Assembly (NCBI GenBank): GCA_000711775.1
Contig: ARYC01003511.1
Span: 1 to 64,000, forward strand
DNA length: 64,000 nt
Direction: 5' to 3'
Source: Oxytricha trifallax
Taxonomy: Eukaryota; Ciliophora; Spirotrichea; Sporadotrichida; Oxytrichidae
This document shows positions 10,777-23,577 of the stretch, in pieces. Below the pieces are notes generated by a model. It was not told the DNA's origin. It searched no databases and worked only from the letters and a program-made list of their open reading frames with translations. A program made the translations under genes and the position numbers. Position 1 is the first letter of the stretch. The number at the start of each line of letters is the position of its first letter.

Positions 10777-11119
10777 TTAATTCAGATAAAAATTTACAGA
10801 TAGTAAAATAAAGAGAAAGGGCATACAATCAATGAAATTGAGAGGTTAATTTTTTTGCCTAGGAGTTTAATTATTCTCTGAATTATTGGTAAATTTATTG
10901 AAATAATTTTTATGCTAAAAATTTTGCTTGTTTACTTTTTATTATTAATATTTTAATAGCATAGACATAGTTTTGACTATATGTGGGGGTATTTCAATAA
11001 AAGAAAATAATTAAATTAGCCAATTTTTTTTAAATTTTAATCACTTTCTTCATATTAATGATAATGAGTGTCTTATGGGTTAAATTATTTTAAAACTAAT
11101 ATGATATTTCAATTTTGCT

Positions 11120-11262
11120 AACCAAAGCCATCATATACGGATGAAAATAGAGACTTCGATGGTTCCATCCATCTCTTTATAAAAATGCCAAGCTGATGGA
11201 ATTTCAAACTCAAAGAAGTGAGAGACAATACTATAATATTTACAAAAGAGCCTTTCACATTT
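11120..11262 (+). CDS. coding block, hypothetical
   Basis: The frame reads PKPSYTDENRDFDGSIHLFI, then (after an in-frame TGA at about 11193) NFKLKEVRDNTIIFTKEPF. Both sides show purine-first codons with no A+T-rich gap between, so the TGA looks like a nonsense mutation or a sense codon. No family is recognised. Confidence 0.35.
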
Positions 11263-11403
11263 TTCTTTTTTTTTTGTTGTCTTTTATAAGTCAATTAATT
11301 CCTTGAAAGTTTATGCTTTCCTTTAAATTTAATGTAGCTTCATCTTATATAAAATATGAAGTATTCCTTGCTGAAGTAAAAGTGACTTAGTGAATTCCTT
11401 TTC

Positions 11404-11720
11404 GAAATAGATAAAATTTTGAGATAGAGTAGAATATAATATTATTTATAGATAAAAAAGGTTTAATGGGCCAAAAATGGAATTACATCATAAGATATTT
11501 AATAATTATATTGCTATGGACAAAAAATAAGGATTAATTAAATACAATATTTTATCAATGTAATTTATTTTAAGATAGCCAATAATTAATTAATCCTTTT
11601 TTTGTCCTTGACAACATAATTATTAAATATCTTATAATGTAATTACATTTTAGCTCATTTTACCTTTTTTAGTTATTAAATATATTATATTCTACTCAAT
11701 TTCAAAATTTTATCTATTTC
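11404..11720. repeat. 317-bp long inverted repeat
   Basis: The arms begin GAAATAGATAAAATTTTGAG and end with its near complement. Internal matching blocks include the TAAGATATTTAATAATTAT region and its complement around 11498 and 11620. It has no ORF and is probably a foldback or MITE relic. Confidence 0.6.
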
Positions 11721-11779
11721 AAATAAATTAATATTAAATATGAGGCAGTATATTTTTTATTAAATTATTTTAATTCGAT

Positions 11780-12187
11780 TTTTAACCATTTTTATTTATT
11801 ACTTTCCATTAGACTAGCCAAGAATTCTTGTGCCACTCTTTATCGTTAATAGCACATCTCTTTCTTGTCTTTCAATTAAGTTCCCTTCCACTTTGGTTTT
11901 TAAAGCTCCGCTAAAAATTAGACGCACCAAGGGTACAACGATCACATAAAAAAGAAATTAATACTGATTTAAGCGACTCTGTTCTTCCGTTATATTTATA
12001 GCTACAATTAGAACTAGATTGTGAAATCATGTGCTTAAAAATCAATACAGTGAAGTCATTCGAAATGCTAACCATTATCCTATCTATTTCACTAAGAGTC
12101 GCAAGTATTGTCAATATTGCGAGTGATATTCAACTTAAACTTGACTCAGTGTAAACCAAGAGTGCTAAATAAAATTTGAGTTATTGA
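11780..12187 (+). CDS. open frame, hypothetical
   Basis: A glutamine-code frame of about 135 codons without TGA in a more G+C-rich stretch (about 35%). It includes QRSHKKEINTDLSDSVLPLY, LELDCEIMCLKINTVKSFEM and IASDIQLKLDSVQTKSA, and ends at TGA 12185-12187. The same frame continues CFELDSLSH. The minus strand has a 67-codon stop-free frame (11911-12114) that could compete. A second plus frame reads SRKYCQYC near 12095, a possible zinc-ligand pair. No family is assigned. Confidence 0.33.
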
Positions 12188-13770
12188 TGCTTTGAATTAG
12201 ATAGTTTATCTCATATTCTAACATCACCTATCCTTTGTTTATGAATATCTGTGTAACTACTTTAATGGTATCGAGAAAAATTAAATTTATTGCTTTGGTG
12301 GGCTTAATTCGTTATGTCTCTCATTATGCAGGGATATCAATTAGACTTATCAGAGTTTTATTTTTTATTTTTTTATTATATTATTTAAACAATTTAATTT
12401 GTGCTAAAGTTAATCAAACTTAATTATAATTTTGTTACTCTTTTATTAATTACAATATGCACTAATAAATGAATAAAATCTAAAAACAAAATATCTAAGA
12501 TTAAATGGTGTTATAAAAATGAATTAACTTAAAATATTATTATTAAAACATGCATTTAATTAAAAATATTTTCTCAGTTTATATAATACTTTATAGAAAA
12601 AAATGACTTAAATAATGTTTAAGAAAGACATAAAATATATTTTAATCTTTTCATCAGAGTTGTTGAAATAAAAAGTTCAGTTTTACGAATAATCTGATAT
12701 AAAGTATATTAATTTTACAATCATTATATATTCCTATGTAAATTTAAATTATTAAGGTACATAAAGCGGTATGATAAATCCAGATTTATAAAAATGACTA
12801 ATCTTAACATTTTTAAAAAAAATTAAAAAAATTTTTACTATAATTTAAGACGGCTTATAGGAAATAAGCAAGAATTGAAGGTCATTACATTAGTGATTTT
12901 TATAATAAATAAAAAGGAAAAGTATCAAGTCATTAAAAATATATTATATTATTGCCAGAATTATATCAACTTGGAAGTTTGTTCAATTAATCCCTTAGTG
13001 TTAAGAATTATTCAGATCTGAATTTTCCTTTTGGTTTAGATTAAATATCTTTAATTATAATGGAATAATTTGGAAGTAATATTTGAAAAATTTCAATTAT
13101 TATAATGAACGAACCTCATCTATGCGTAATGAAAATCAACGGTGAGAAATCAACATTAATACATATAGTATTTTAATATTATTTTAAAATATAATCAATC
13201 AGAATATTTTAAAAATATAATAATATATTCTTTTTAACAATCAAATAAAATACCTATAATTAATTTAAATATTAAAATTAAAGAATTTTATGCATAAAAA
13301 TAAGATTTTAAAACTAAGTCATTTATAAAAGTGTATAATTTAAAAAGATTAAATATTTTTGTCCCACTTTTCATTATAATTATATTTTAATATATATCTC
13401 ATAAATTATTATTGAATATTACAACCTTTTAATGTTTTATTAACTATAATATATTATGAAAATTCTTTTCCTATAATTTACTTTTAAAAAGTTAAACTTT
13501 ATAGGTTATCATCTGGAAACACTTAAACTATTCGAAAGCTGAACGTTCCTAGAATACCTTTTTAATTTTATCAGTAATTTAATATAAATATCTTTTAAAA
13601 TTTATAATACTCTCTTTTTTTTAAAGGTTAAAAAACATAATTTATAATGGCAAACTATCACACTTTTTTCAATTAACAACAATTAGAAAATAATCAATGA
13701 TAATTCAGAAGAAAAAAATGTAATATTTATTTATGTAATTATTATAGAAAAATACATAATTAACTCATTA

Positions 13771-14376
13771 ATGATTTAAGGAAATGCTAAACGTATGCAT
13801 TTGGTAGATCAGTTTGATGTCACTGTTATCGAGAATCTAAAGCGAGCTGGAATTATCTTACTCATATCAAAATTTGTCCTACAAAATATCACAAATGATC
13901 ACTGTAATTTATTAGAGATTATACATTCCACTTACATTTAAAAGAGCATAATAAACTAGAACTCTGATGCAATAAAAGAAAATGAAGTTAATGCTAAAAG
14001 AGATAAGAATCAGTCTAAGTAGAAAAAAAACAACTCAATTGATAGCAACTCTGGAATTTATATATTGGAGCTTAGCCATTTAGTATTATAATATATGTTT
14101 ATAAAGCTCCAAATCGAGATCTCTTATTTGATACTAATTTAGACTTATTTTATAAATTGGTAGTATTCCAAGTTTGTGTTTGATTTTTGCATAAATATTA
14201 AATTCTTATTATAAAAATTACAACGTGCTACATTTGCAATTCAGAGTATTAAACAATTTGTTATTTAAACTTTAAATAAAAAATGTATGTCTAATATCAA
14301 CACATTAGTTGAAATAATTAAAAATCTTAAAATTATAATTAATCTTGGATCTCACTTATATTTTTCAATATAATGA
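13771..14376 (+). CDS. hypothetical protein, 201 codons
   Basis: One of the longest single frames: ATG to TGA, 201 codons with many TAA/TAG as Gln. The first ~100 codons are clearly coding (MHLVDQFDVTVIENLKRAG, NDHCNLLEIIHSTYI, NSDAIKENEVNAKRDKNQ, then a Lys/Gln/Asn/Ser-rich stretch). The second half from about 14090 is more A+T-rich and hydrophobic and may be spacer read by chance. No domain is recognised. An ATG frame also begins at 13105 (MNEPHLCVMKINGEKSTL) and may be an upstream piece. Confidence 0.5.
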
Positions 14377-14719
14377 AGAGTATTCAATTTTTATAAAACA
14401 AAAAAGATTTATTAACTCTCAAGATATAGAATAATCACATCAAAACTAAAATAATATCAACCAATATATTTAAAGAATTCGCATTAAGAAACATATTAAT
14501 TTAAATAACATCTTATAACTTCCAATTTAAATTTAAATAAGAGTTATATAAAAAAATGTTGAATAAAAAAAGTGTAGAAATTATATGAGAAATGTAAACA
14601 AAAATACAAAAAATTAAAAAGTTTTGAAATAAAAAATATTAAATATAATAAAAATAATTTTATTTTATAAAGACTATCTATATATAATTTTTACAGACTC
14701 ATTATTCTATTAAGAATTA

Positions 14720-14845
14720 ATGAAAATGGTGATAGTTTATGAAAATAAAGAAAATAGTGCAAAAATAGTTAAGAGTAGTAAGTTGAAAAGTCTTTCTTTT
14801 CATGCTAGTTAAGGTTATAAAGTTGATTAAAATTATTTTAATTGA
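14720..14845 (+). CDS. small ORF, hypothetical
   Basis: A 41-codon frame from ATG to TGA (MKMVIVYENKENSAKIVKSS ... HASQGYKVDQNYFN). Lys/Ser/Glu composition is higher than in the surrounding spacer. It is short, with no family and no clear neighbours. Confidence 0.25.
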
Positions 14846-14849
14846 TAAG

Positions 14850-16515
14850 GATGATGGTTTTACCTTAAAAGTTCAATAATCCTGCTAAGATTTTTATATT
14901 GCAAGAATAAATTTTTAATGTATAGTTAGAAATAATCGCTCTTTTATTTAATAATTTAAAATTATCCCATTTTTAGCGATTTAATATTATAATAATATTT
15001 CAGGTTCTTTGCTAACATTTTTATAATTTAGATTTAATTTTTTAATTATGTATAATTAACACAGCATAATTAATAACATAGTAATAAATATATCAATAAA
15101 TAACTATTCTTAATCACAATTCTTATAATATTAATTGTATATCATTTATCTTATTAGACAATTTTATGATTTCATTTTAGTTTATAAGATATCCTAATGA
15201 CTTGAAAAATAAAATAGTTTAAATAAATTTATATAGACTATCATTTTAAAAGGCATTTTAAAATCTTATTCTAACTTGAATTAACTCTTTTTAGATAATA
15301 CAAGAATATTATATTTAATTGAGTAATCACATTTTATACTTTTTAAATTGCTATATTTTTATTTAGTATTATTTTAACTCTTAATGTGATAAAATTAATC
15401 CTGAAAATTTTGTCATATTATATTCACTCTATAAATTCAGATTAAATGTATTTAATTAGAGTATATAAAAAGTTATAGAATTATAAATATAAAAAAACTA
15501 TTTTAAAAGTATAAATGTTTATTTTTAAAAATCAATATTTTGAGTATTATAAAGAATATTATTGTTTCAGTAATTTAAGCAATTTATAATCATTTAAGTA
15601 ATTTCTGCTTTAAATTAATTAGATTTTTAATAAAGGGTATATTAACATTTGTCAAAATATCATGTTTAACTAGTTTGCAAATATACTTTATCCATAATTC
15701 CTCTATATTTAAGCAATTATATTTTATATAAGATTTTGAGGATTTATTATAAAAATAATATGTATTATAATAAGATTCTGCATTATAAAGAGAGATATAG
15801 TAGCTCTAAAAACGATTTTTAGAAATTATCATTGATTATTGTTAAATTTTTGTAAATCGAATGAGAATTGCTAAATTATCTAATTTAAGACTCTCAACGA
15901 AGTAATATTTTCCTGAGGTATGAAATACGTCTGATATTAAAGTTATAATTAACCAAGGAAAAACAAAAATCCATATTTGAGGCATAAATTTTTATAAATT
16001 TAATTCAATAAATTCCCATGCCTTTCGCTATATTACTTTAATAATACTAAAATAATTAAATAATTTAATTATATAAAATCTTAAGAATTGCAGATTTATC
16101 CAAGGTATCAACTTAAATTAAATTATTGCGAAAAAAGAAGAAAGGGAAAAAATACAATCCATTTTCTTTATTTAAATTTTATTCAAAATTAAAAACTATT
16201 AATTTTATATTTACTAATAAGAATCATTGAATTTGCAAAATTTAATTAATTAAGTATTTATTTTAAAACTATGTTTGAAAATATATTTCAATTTTTAACT
16301 TAAGTATAAAGCAATTAAATATATATATAAGTTAATTAAATTAGCAGAATTAAACAAGTATTTGAATTAAACAATATTTATCTAAGATCGCTTAGAAATA
16401 AATAAAATTGCTTGATCATATGCCTTATTTTATTTCGTAAATATTAAAGAAAGTATTTGTAAATATTTATTTCACACTGATATTTCGATTTTATTTCATA
16501 AACTTATTAAGCACT
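14850..16515. other. A+T-rich spacer
   Basis: About 80% A+T with only scattered low-complexity frames. No repeat, RNA gene or convincing coding block was seen. Confidence 0.5.
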
Positions 16516-16866
16516 CTATAGTATGATTCCTTTTAATCCTAAAATCCTTCTTGGACTGGATTCTTGACTATATCTTGCAATATATAAAACCAAAGTTAAA
16601 TATAGCACTAATTTGATCATAGATAGGTTTATGTATTTATTTTTATTTCTAAAAGATTAAAATATTTAAAAAATAAAAATTTGTTAAAATATTTCTGAAT
16701 TGAGCCTTCTTTTATAAGATCAGGCTATAATATTTATAATTTATGACAAGAAATTATCGACATTAAGTATAAATAGAATCGAAATAATATCTAAAGTTAT
16801 AGGGAGTAGTGAATAACTCAGAATTAAATTAATTTAATTTAAAAACCCTACAATAAAACTATTTTA

Positions 16867-17115
16867 ATGATTAATAAAGAAAGAATAAGTGACAGATATT
16901 ATAATTTTTCTACGTTCCCCTTTGTAATCATAAAATTAAACCAATTAAAAAAATTAAAAGACGAAAGAGCTCTTAAAACCTTCCAATATTATTAATTTTC
17001 ATATTAAAGTTTATTGTCATAAATGAATTATATTATTGTCTTTATAACTATATCTAAATTATTGCATAAAATAACTCTAAATAAATATATATTTATTTTA
17101 AATAAGTTTTTTTGA
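16867..17115 (+). CDS. small hypothetical protein
   Basis: An 82-codon frame from ATG to TGA. The first 40 codons (MINKERISDRYYNFSTFPFV, then LKKLKDERALKTFQYY) look coding. The rest is hydrophobic and A+T-rich. Upstream at 16523 another frame (MIPFNPKILLGLDS, in-frame TGA, LYLAIYKTKVKYSTN) may be a related piece. No family is recognised. Confidence 0.33.
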
Positions 17116-17709
17116 AATTAAAATAAATACATACAAATTAATGAAATCATAATTTTATCATAGTGCATTTACTTGAAAATAGAATTGATTAATATTGACA
17201 ATTAAAATATAATAATATTGTAAAAATTTTAAATTTATGATTTAAAATTTGATAAAGATTTTAATACCTTTTAATTAAATAAACTTCCAGATAATAAATT
17301 ATGAGCAAGTTACCTATATTAGTATTTTTTTGATATTGTATGCTTAAAATAAATTATAATTATTAGAAAATATGGCATTTTTTATGAAATAAAGATAGTT
17401 TTAATTTTATTGATTGCAGAAAATAAAATGACAAACTTTATGAAGACATCTCAGATTTTATATTAATAATATATAAATTAAATCATTAGAAACATTTAAA
17501 AGGTGTTTTAGTAATAATATAAATGATTCTTGAAATTTAATAATCTTAAAATTTATTTGATTACCATATTATAATTTATTTATATCTTTGATCATTAATT
17601 GCAAAGCTTAAATAGATTATTATTTAAATATTATAAGTTGCTATATTAAACTAAATTAATGTTTTCAGCTCCTAATATTAAATTTAATCAGAGTTATTTA
17701 TAATTAATA

Positions 17710-18123
17710 TTGTAGAAACACATTTGAATTTGGAAAATTAATTATAATTAAATTAAATATAAATCAAAATCGTGGCAGTTAAAGTTGGCCAATTTAAACG
17801 ATCTTGGGCTCATTCGATAGAGAATTCAAAATTAGCTGGACTTTACTATTGGCGGTACTATTTTATCGCATCCCTGGAGCGAGATAACTCGACTTTAATG
17901 TGAGGGTACAATTTAATGAATTTAGAGGAGTTTAATTAAAGTGAGTTAATCTCGCTCCAGGATGCGATAAAATAGTACCGCCAATTACAAAGTCCAGCTA
18001 ATTTTGAATTCTCTATCGAATGAGCCCAAGATCGTTTAAATTGGCCAACTTTAACTGCCACGATTTTGATTTATATTTAATTTAATTATAATTAATTTTC
18101 CAAATTCAAATGTATTTCTACAA
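17710..18123. mobile_element. MITE family A, copy 2
   Basis: A 414-bp near-perfect palindrome with ends TTGTAGAAACACATTTGAA / TTCAAATGTATTTCTACAA and TA on both flanks. The arms share GGCCAATTTAAACGATCTTG, GGCTCATTCGATAGAGAATT and the CTGGAGCGAGATAACTC motif. This is the best preserved copy. No ORF. Confidence 0.85.
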
Positions 18124-18856
18124 TATTAGTGTAGCTTACAGAGACAAAATTCAATTTTATTATAAGACTCCCAATAAACGATTTAAATAGATAAGAATAT
18201 TTTTTTTAGAATTTTTACTTAATCAAGAAGTTATTTGAGATTCTCTAATATCCCTCAAACTCTACTAATATTGTTTGTCTGAAATCTTGATCTTAAAAAA
18301 TTTCATATTTTCACTTAAAATGTTAGAGTTTAAGAATTGCACAGTGGCATTGCTTGGGCATAACAATAATAGCATTTGAGAAATTTGAATCTATTTTGCC
18401 AATATTTTTGAAAGTAGCTCTGTGAACTTGTTAATTAAGCAAGTTTGTGAAATAATAACGCTAATAAGTCATTTGTAAAAGAGAGAGACCATAATTCAGA
18501 AATGCTGGGTAATAAGTATAAAATTATTTTTAGAGAGTCAAGCTTAAATTACAGAAAATTATAAATAACAAATAGAATAGAGTTTTAAAATCAAAATTCA
18601 TCAATAGATAAGTTGTTTGATAAGTTTTAAGTTTTACAAATTTTGTTGATTTCCAAATTTAAAGCAATCAGAAGAATCAAATTGATAATTGGAACTTAGT
18701 CTTTGGACTAAAACACAACACATTAATTATTTTTTATAGAAACAAATTGTATTTATTACAGCATTAATTATACTAAAATGCTAAATAAAAAATAGATATT
18801 AATATATAAAATTTGCCAGATTCAACTATTTTTACTGATTAAATAATTTCCTTTTA

Positions 18857-19024
18857 GATAAGGTTTTCATTCGAGAAAATTCTTTGACACTATCTCTGTC
18901 TGATCTCCGCGATTATTTGAGATGTGTGTTTGGTATACCAGTACTTGAACTTCTACATATATCTCTTAATACTTTAAGGTATGAGTCTGGTAAACACAAT
19001 GAGGAAAAGAAATTGGCACTCTGA
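18857..19024 (+). CDS. coding block, hypothetical
   Basis: It reads NSLTLSLSDLRDYLRCVFGI, then PVLELLHISLNTLRYESGKH and NEEKKLAL to TGA 19022-19024. It is preceded by TTTCCTTTTAG, a plausible 3' splice site ending at 18857. The mix of Leu/Asp/Arg/Gly differs sharply from spacer. The same frame continues after TGA (VDCL, then SNTKEQEILNIRNAKN), so the end is uncertain. No family is recognised. Confidence 0.42.
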   Translation, partial: DKVFIRENSLTLSLSDLRDYLRCVFGIPVLELLHISLNTLRYESGKHNEEKKLAL

Positions 19025-19598
19025 GTAGATTGTCTTTGAATGGTTCATTTTTGCTCAAATACAAAAGAATAGGAAATATTAAACATCAGAAATGCAAAAA
19101 ACAGTCACTATTAAATATTGTTGATAAAATTAGAGATAATCAAACATATATCTAATTATAAATTGCACTTATACTACTTTTGTTTGCAAAATACAAACTT
19201 ATCATAGTAATTACTAGGATAATTGCCTATTTATTTAGATTTCTTAAAATCATACTCTTTGAAAGAAGAAGGTCTAGTATCTATTAATTATGTATATTTG
19301 ATCAGACTTAAGATTATCAGAGTTTCATTATTTGTATTTATTTCTTCTAGATTTGAACTATAGGCATTATATTGTGTTAGTTTCCTAAAAATATTTTTTT
19401 ATTTTCTAATCTTATAGTGTACTGTAGTATTAACTTTAGATTTATTAACATAATTTTTGTTTATATAAAAAAAGAAAAATAGTTTAAATATGAGGATATT
19501 TAAATTATTTTACTTATTAATGATGTTGTGCGCTGAAACCTCTCCGATCGATTTTCATTTATTATTTTCTAATTATATTCTGTTTTGATTTGAGTTAA

Positions 19599-19793
19599 TC
19601 ACAATTTTTAGTTTTAATAGATTCTCATATAATAACTAGTTTTTAGAGGTCTCAATCGTTTTTGAAACAACACCTGCTTCTTCTAATTAACTACAACTAG
19701 GACTTGGGTTTCATCTTCTTGTGTGCGTCTTTGAGTTATTTTATGAAATACATGAATTCTCCTTGGGGTTGAGTCGTCATCTGCCAGTGCCAT
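19599..19793 (-). CDS. hypothetical protein, N-terminal block
   Basis: A minus-strand ATG (complement of 19791-19793) opens 64 codons to TGA: MALADDDSTPRRIHVFHKI, QRRTQEDETQVLVVVNQKKQ, LRPLKTSYYMRIYQ. Third positions are A/T-rich, which favours this frame over another open minus frame covering 19630-19835 (GEITAWHWQMTTQPQGEF) whose third positions are G/C-rich. G+C near 45% around the start contrasts with the flanks. No domain is recognised. Confidence 0.45.
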
Positions 19794-19874
19794 GCCGTGA
19801 TCTCACCCATGACTATTAGCGAATCCCGAAGTAGCATGCATTATTATTTCAAATTTGAGCAGCTCCAATCATAA

Positions 19875-21060
19875 ACATATATATATAGAGGCACTAGATT
19901 AGCATTTAAATTCATATTTTTATGCATTTAATGGTTTTAATATGAAAAATAGCTATGATCAGAGTGTATATATATTCTAAGAAAAGATAATTAGAGACCT
20001 ATATAATAAGTTATAACTTTAATTTTGAAGTTTAAGGATTATTTGAATTTTTTATAGATAAAAATTATATCTAACACACAACCAGAATATTAATTCTCCA
20101 ACAAATGAGCTAAAAAAATCATATCAACAGAATTATCATCCTTAGACATATGTTTTTATAATTCTTATCAAAATATTAAGTTATTTTTATCAATAAACTC
20201 TTAAAAATCATAGCGTTTTTTTAAAACATAATTCTAAATTGTGTGTTTTCATTTTAAGATATTTTATGAAGATACATTTTCTTAAGATATAAACGTTTGA
20301 CATTCAAATTCAAATTTATTTTTTAAAAAAAATATATTTTTAAAATCCCAAATTTTCATAGTTTTATATGTGTTTTTATTTAAGTTAGCAATAAGGGGGT
20401 TAGTATTTCTTGGGGCGTTTTTTTATTGTATTTTTATTTTTTTTTGTGGTTATTCTTTGTAAAAATATATTATAAAACTTAGGATATTTAAAATATTAGT
20501 ATTATCATTTTTTTCATAAACTTTAATGTTATCAACAATTCCCGATATTGTATAATTATTTATATCTAAATAATTGAGTTTCTTTAGTATTTTAATTCCA
20601 TTTAGAAGTTGCTTATTTTCATAATTTAAATACTTCAAATTTCATAAATATTAATATTCAATGTTCTAAATTAATTGATTCTGGGGTTTAGGCGATCCAA
20701 ATAGATCGATAATAAAGATTCTCGAATTTATTTTTGAGTTTTATGTGGTTCTTCAAATTAAGTTTCAACTTTATGAGGAGTTTATAATTGATCATTTTAT
20801 TTTTTTAATTAAAGTAGTTTTAATACTGTTATGAACTTAATAATTACCTCATAATTTTTTTATACTATATCATTAGATACTCTTATTCAAGTTATTTATT
20901 AATTAGGTGGTATTTTAATGAGATTTATAGTAAAAAATGTAAATCCATATCTTAAACTTGTTTGCAACTTCAATATCTTTCTAGATAAAGAATATTAATT
21001 AACAACTATAAGATACCCATATTTATTAGGCGCTATATCAATAAATTATTCTTGAAATAC
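19875..21060. other. A+T-rich spacer
   Basis: About 80% A+T. A 62-codon minus frame without any standard stop lies at 20450-20638 (LNGIKILKKLNYLDINN), of unknown meaning. No repeat or RNA gene was seen. Confidence 0.4.
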
Positions 21061-21062
21061 AT

Positions 21063-22959
21063 TATTAATAAAATACATAAAAAAAATAGGTAAACTGATA
21101 TAAATCGAAAAATCAAGAAGTTTCTTATAAATTTTAACTGTCATGATTTATTTATTCACTAAATAAGGTTTTAATTAACTACAAAGAGATTCATTTTTAC
21201 TCATACATTTTTATTATTATTTATATATTCTTAATTATATTAACAAACACACAAACAACAACACTATTATTAATTACAATATATATTCTTAAGATAAATT
21301 AGATATATTACGAATAATGCTTCAAGCTAAGAAAAAAAGTATATCATGTTCTATCATCGATGAAGAGTGACCTTTCTATGATTGTTGATATATCAGTTTG
21401 TCTGTTATTTTAATTATAAGAAAGCTTTTGTAGCATTTTTCACATTATTAGTTTCTAAATACTGCAAGTTTTTGATTATCTACACTCTTTACTATCTTAT
21501 ACTTACCTACTCTTCCTCTATTTTTTTATTGCATCACGTTCTTCATGCAGCTGTTTCTCCAATAAATTGATAACTACTTTTGACTTTTTACTCATTGTAG
21601 ATTTGGCCTTACTTAGACTATAATTTATGAATGGTTTTAACCTGAATTTATTGAAGAAGTAAAAATATATTGAAGTATTAATAAGGATTGTAAATTACCT
21701 TGAAAGTACAAATTCTCTATCGATTTATTGATTTCCTAAGTCATAAAGTGAATTTTAATTCACAATAAAGCTCCTTTAGTACTACTAATTCTCACCAGTA
21801 GCTGTTTTCTTAGTTCTGATATTTAACTTTACTAATTTGCCTTTAAATACTGCTGTTATTAATAGGAAGAGCAATATTTTTGTTTTCATTTTAAGAGCAG
21901 TATTTATTATGATATTTTTGCTAAATTTAGTCTTTAGAGCATATTTTCATAAAAAGATGCTGTTTCTAATCCTTAGTCATTGTTTTTATTTCTCTTGATG
22001 CCATGCCTACATTGTCAATTTTCTAATTGAATCTCTGAATTTAAGGTAGTTTTGAGATGTGATTAGCTTCTTTGTCATATTTGATAAAAAATTATTGAGT
22101 TCCTGGAGATTTGGCTTCACTTGGTGCACATTTCTTAATAGTTTTTGCTTCTTTACTTATGCTTGCTTACTACAAAATAATTGTTTTAAGAGTGGGTTTA
22201 ATTGCTAATCTTTTGGTTATAAAGAAACTTCTCCTTTAAACATGTTAATATTTGGGCATTTTCATATGTTTGTATTCTGCCTTAATTTCAACATGTTAAT
22301 TGCTTTCATATAAAAATGCTTGTTCAATTAAAGTCGAATATAACTTATTAGTTCAAATAAGCACAGTAATAAACTATTGTATAACATATCTTTCACTTAC
22401 TAAATGCATAAGTCTACTTATTCAGAGAGCTTCTTAGTGTTTGAGAAGTTAAATAATTCTAAGGATCAATTTTTCATCCGTTTCTATCAGTCAATTGCAA
22501 TCTGCAGAGTAGCTAATCTACCCTTATTGAATCATTTTAAAACGTTATCAATGGTGCTCTATAGACTCGCATCATTTTATTCTATCCATTTATATATATT
22601 TTGATCTGTATCAATCACTATAATTTATATTTGATTAGAATTTATTCAATATTAAAAAATTAAAAGTAATTAAAGCGTGATTTGCTTACAAATTTTGTTA
22701 GTATCACACCTTGCTTGAAATATCTTTTAGTTCTAATGAATTTAAATTATGTTTATTATTCAATTAAACCTTTGTTTTCAATCTAAATGATAGGAAGAGT
22801 AGCTCGTTTATAAGGTTATTTTATTTCTAAAATATATTCATGTTATAATTAAAACCTAATTTAGTGAATAAATAAATCATGACAGTTAAAATATATAAGA
22901 AACTTCTTGATTTTTCAACTTATATCAGTTTACCTATTTTTTTATGTATTTTATTAATA
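21063..22959. mobile_element. 1.9-kb terminal-inverted-repeat element
   Basis: About 115 bp at 21063-21177 recurs as reverse complement at 22846-22959 with only a few mismatches. Shared core words are GGTAAACTGATATAA, AATCAAGAAGTTTCTTATA and AACTGTCATGATTTATTTA. Such long, close terminal repeats around a 1.7-kb interior with an open minus-strand frame fit a class II transposon. The exact ends and target duplication are not clear because both flanks are A+T-rich. Confidence 0.6.
21795..22352 (-). CDS. ORF inside the TIR element
   Basis: A glutamine-code minus frame of 186 codons lies between TGA triplets, with a likely ATG near 22259. It includes HMKMPKYQHVQRRSFF, KTIKKCAPSEAKSPGTQ, FFIKYDKEANHISKL and GMASREIKTMTKDQKQH; it is basic. 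The same frame after the TGA (ELVVLKELYCELKF) still looks coding, so the product may once have been longer. Position suggests a transposase, but no DDE motif or zinc finger is recognised. Confidence 0.4.
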
Positions 22960-22964
22960 TTTTA

Positions 22965-23534
22965 AAATTGATTTATTTTTTAACATTTTATCTAAAATTA
23001 AAGAGTTATGGGATTATTTATTAAGAAAATCTCTCATTTCTCCAATATCTTTAATATTTTAATAATTTATGTCTGAAAACTTTATTTAACGTAAGCCCTG
23101 TTGATAATTTGTCAATGCTTTATTATAAAATAAAGTATAGTTATTAATTATTTAAGCACAACTTTTGCTTAAATGTCAAAAAATATTTACAAATGAAATA
23201 TTAAGTTTCAGAAATATGATTAATAATCTAAACGTTTTTGAAAAACATTAAAAGGAATGATATTTATTAAACATCTCTTTAAAATTTCTCAAATATATAT
23301 CTAACAAATATAAACTCATTAAGAGGATTGAAAATTTTAGTCCATTAAAATTAATACTAAGCATCAAAATTTTACTATCTAATTTAACAAAATTCAATGC
23401 TAATTCCTTAACTACCAATTAAGATTTTGAATGAAATAATATTTTTTCAAAGCTGTATATTTATTTTATTTTTTTAATAATTTATATGACAAAATAGTCT
23501 ATCAGTATAGTATTTCTAAATAACATACATTTTA

Positions 23535-23577
<43 letters not shown>

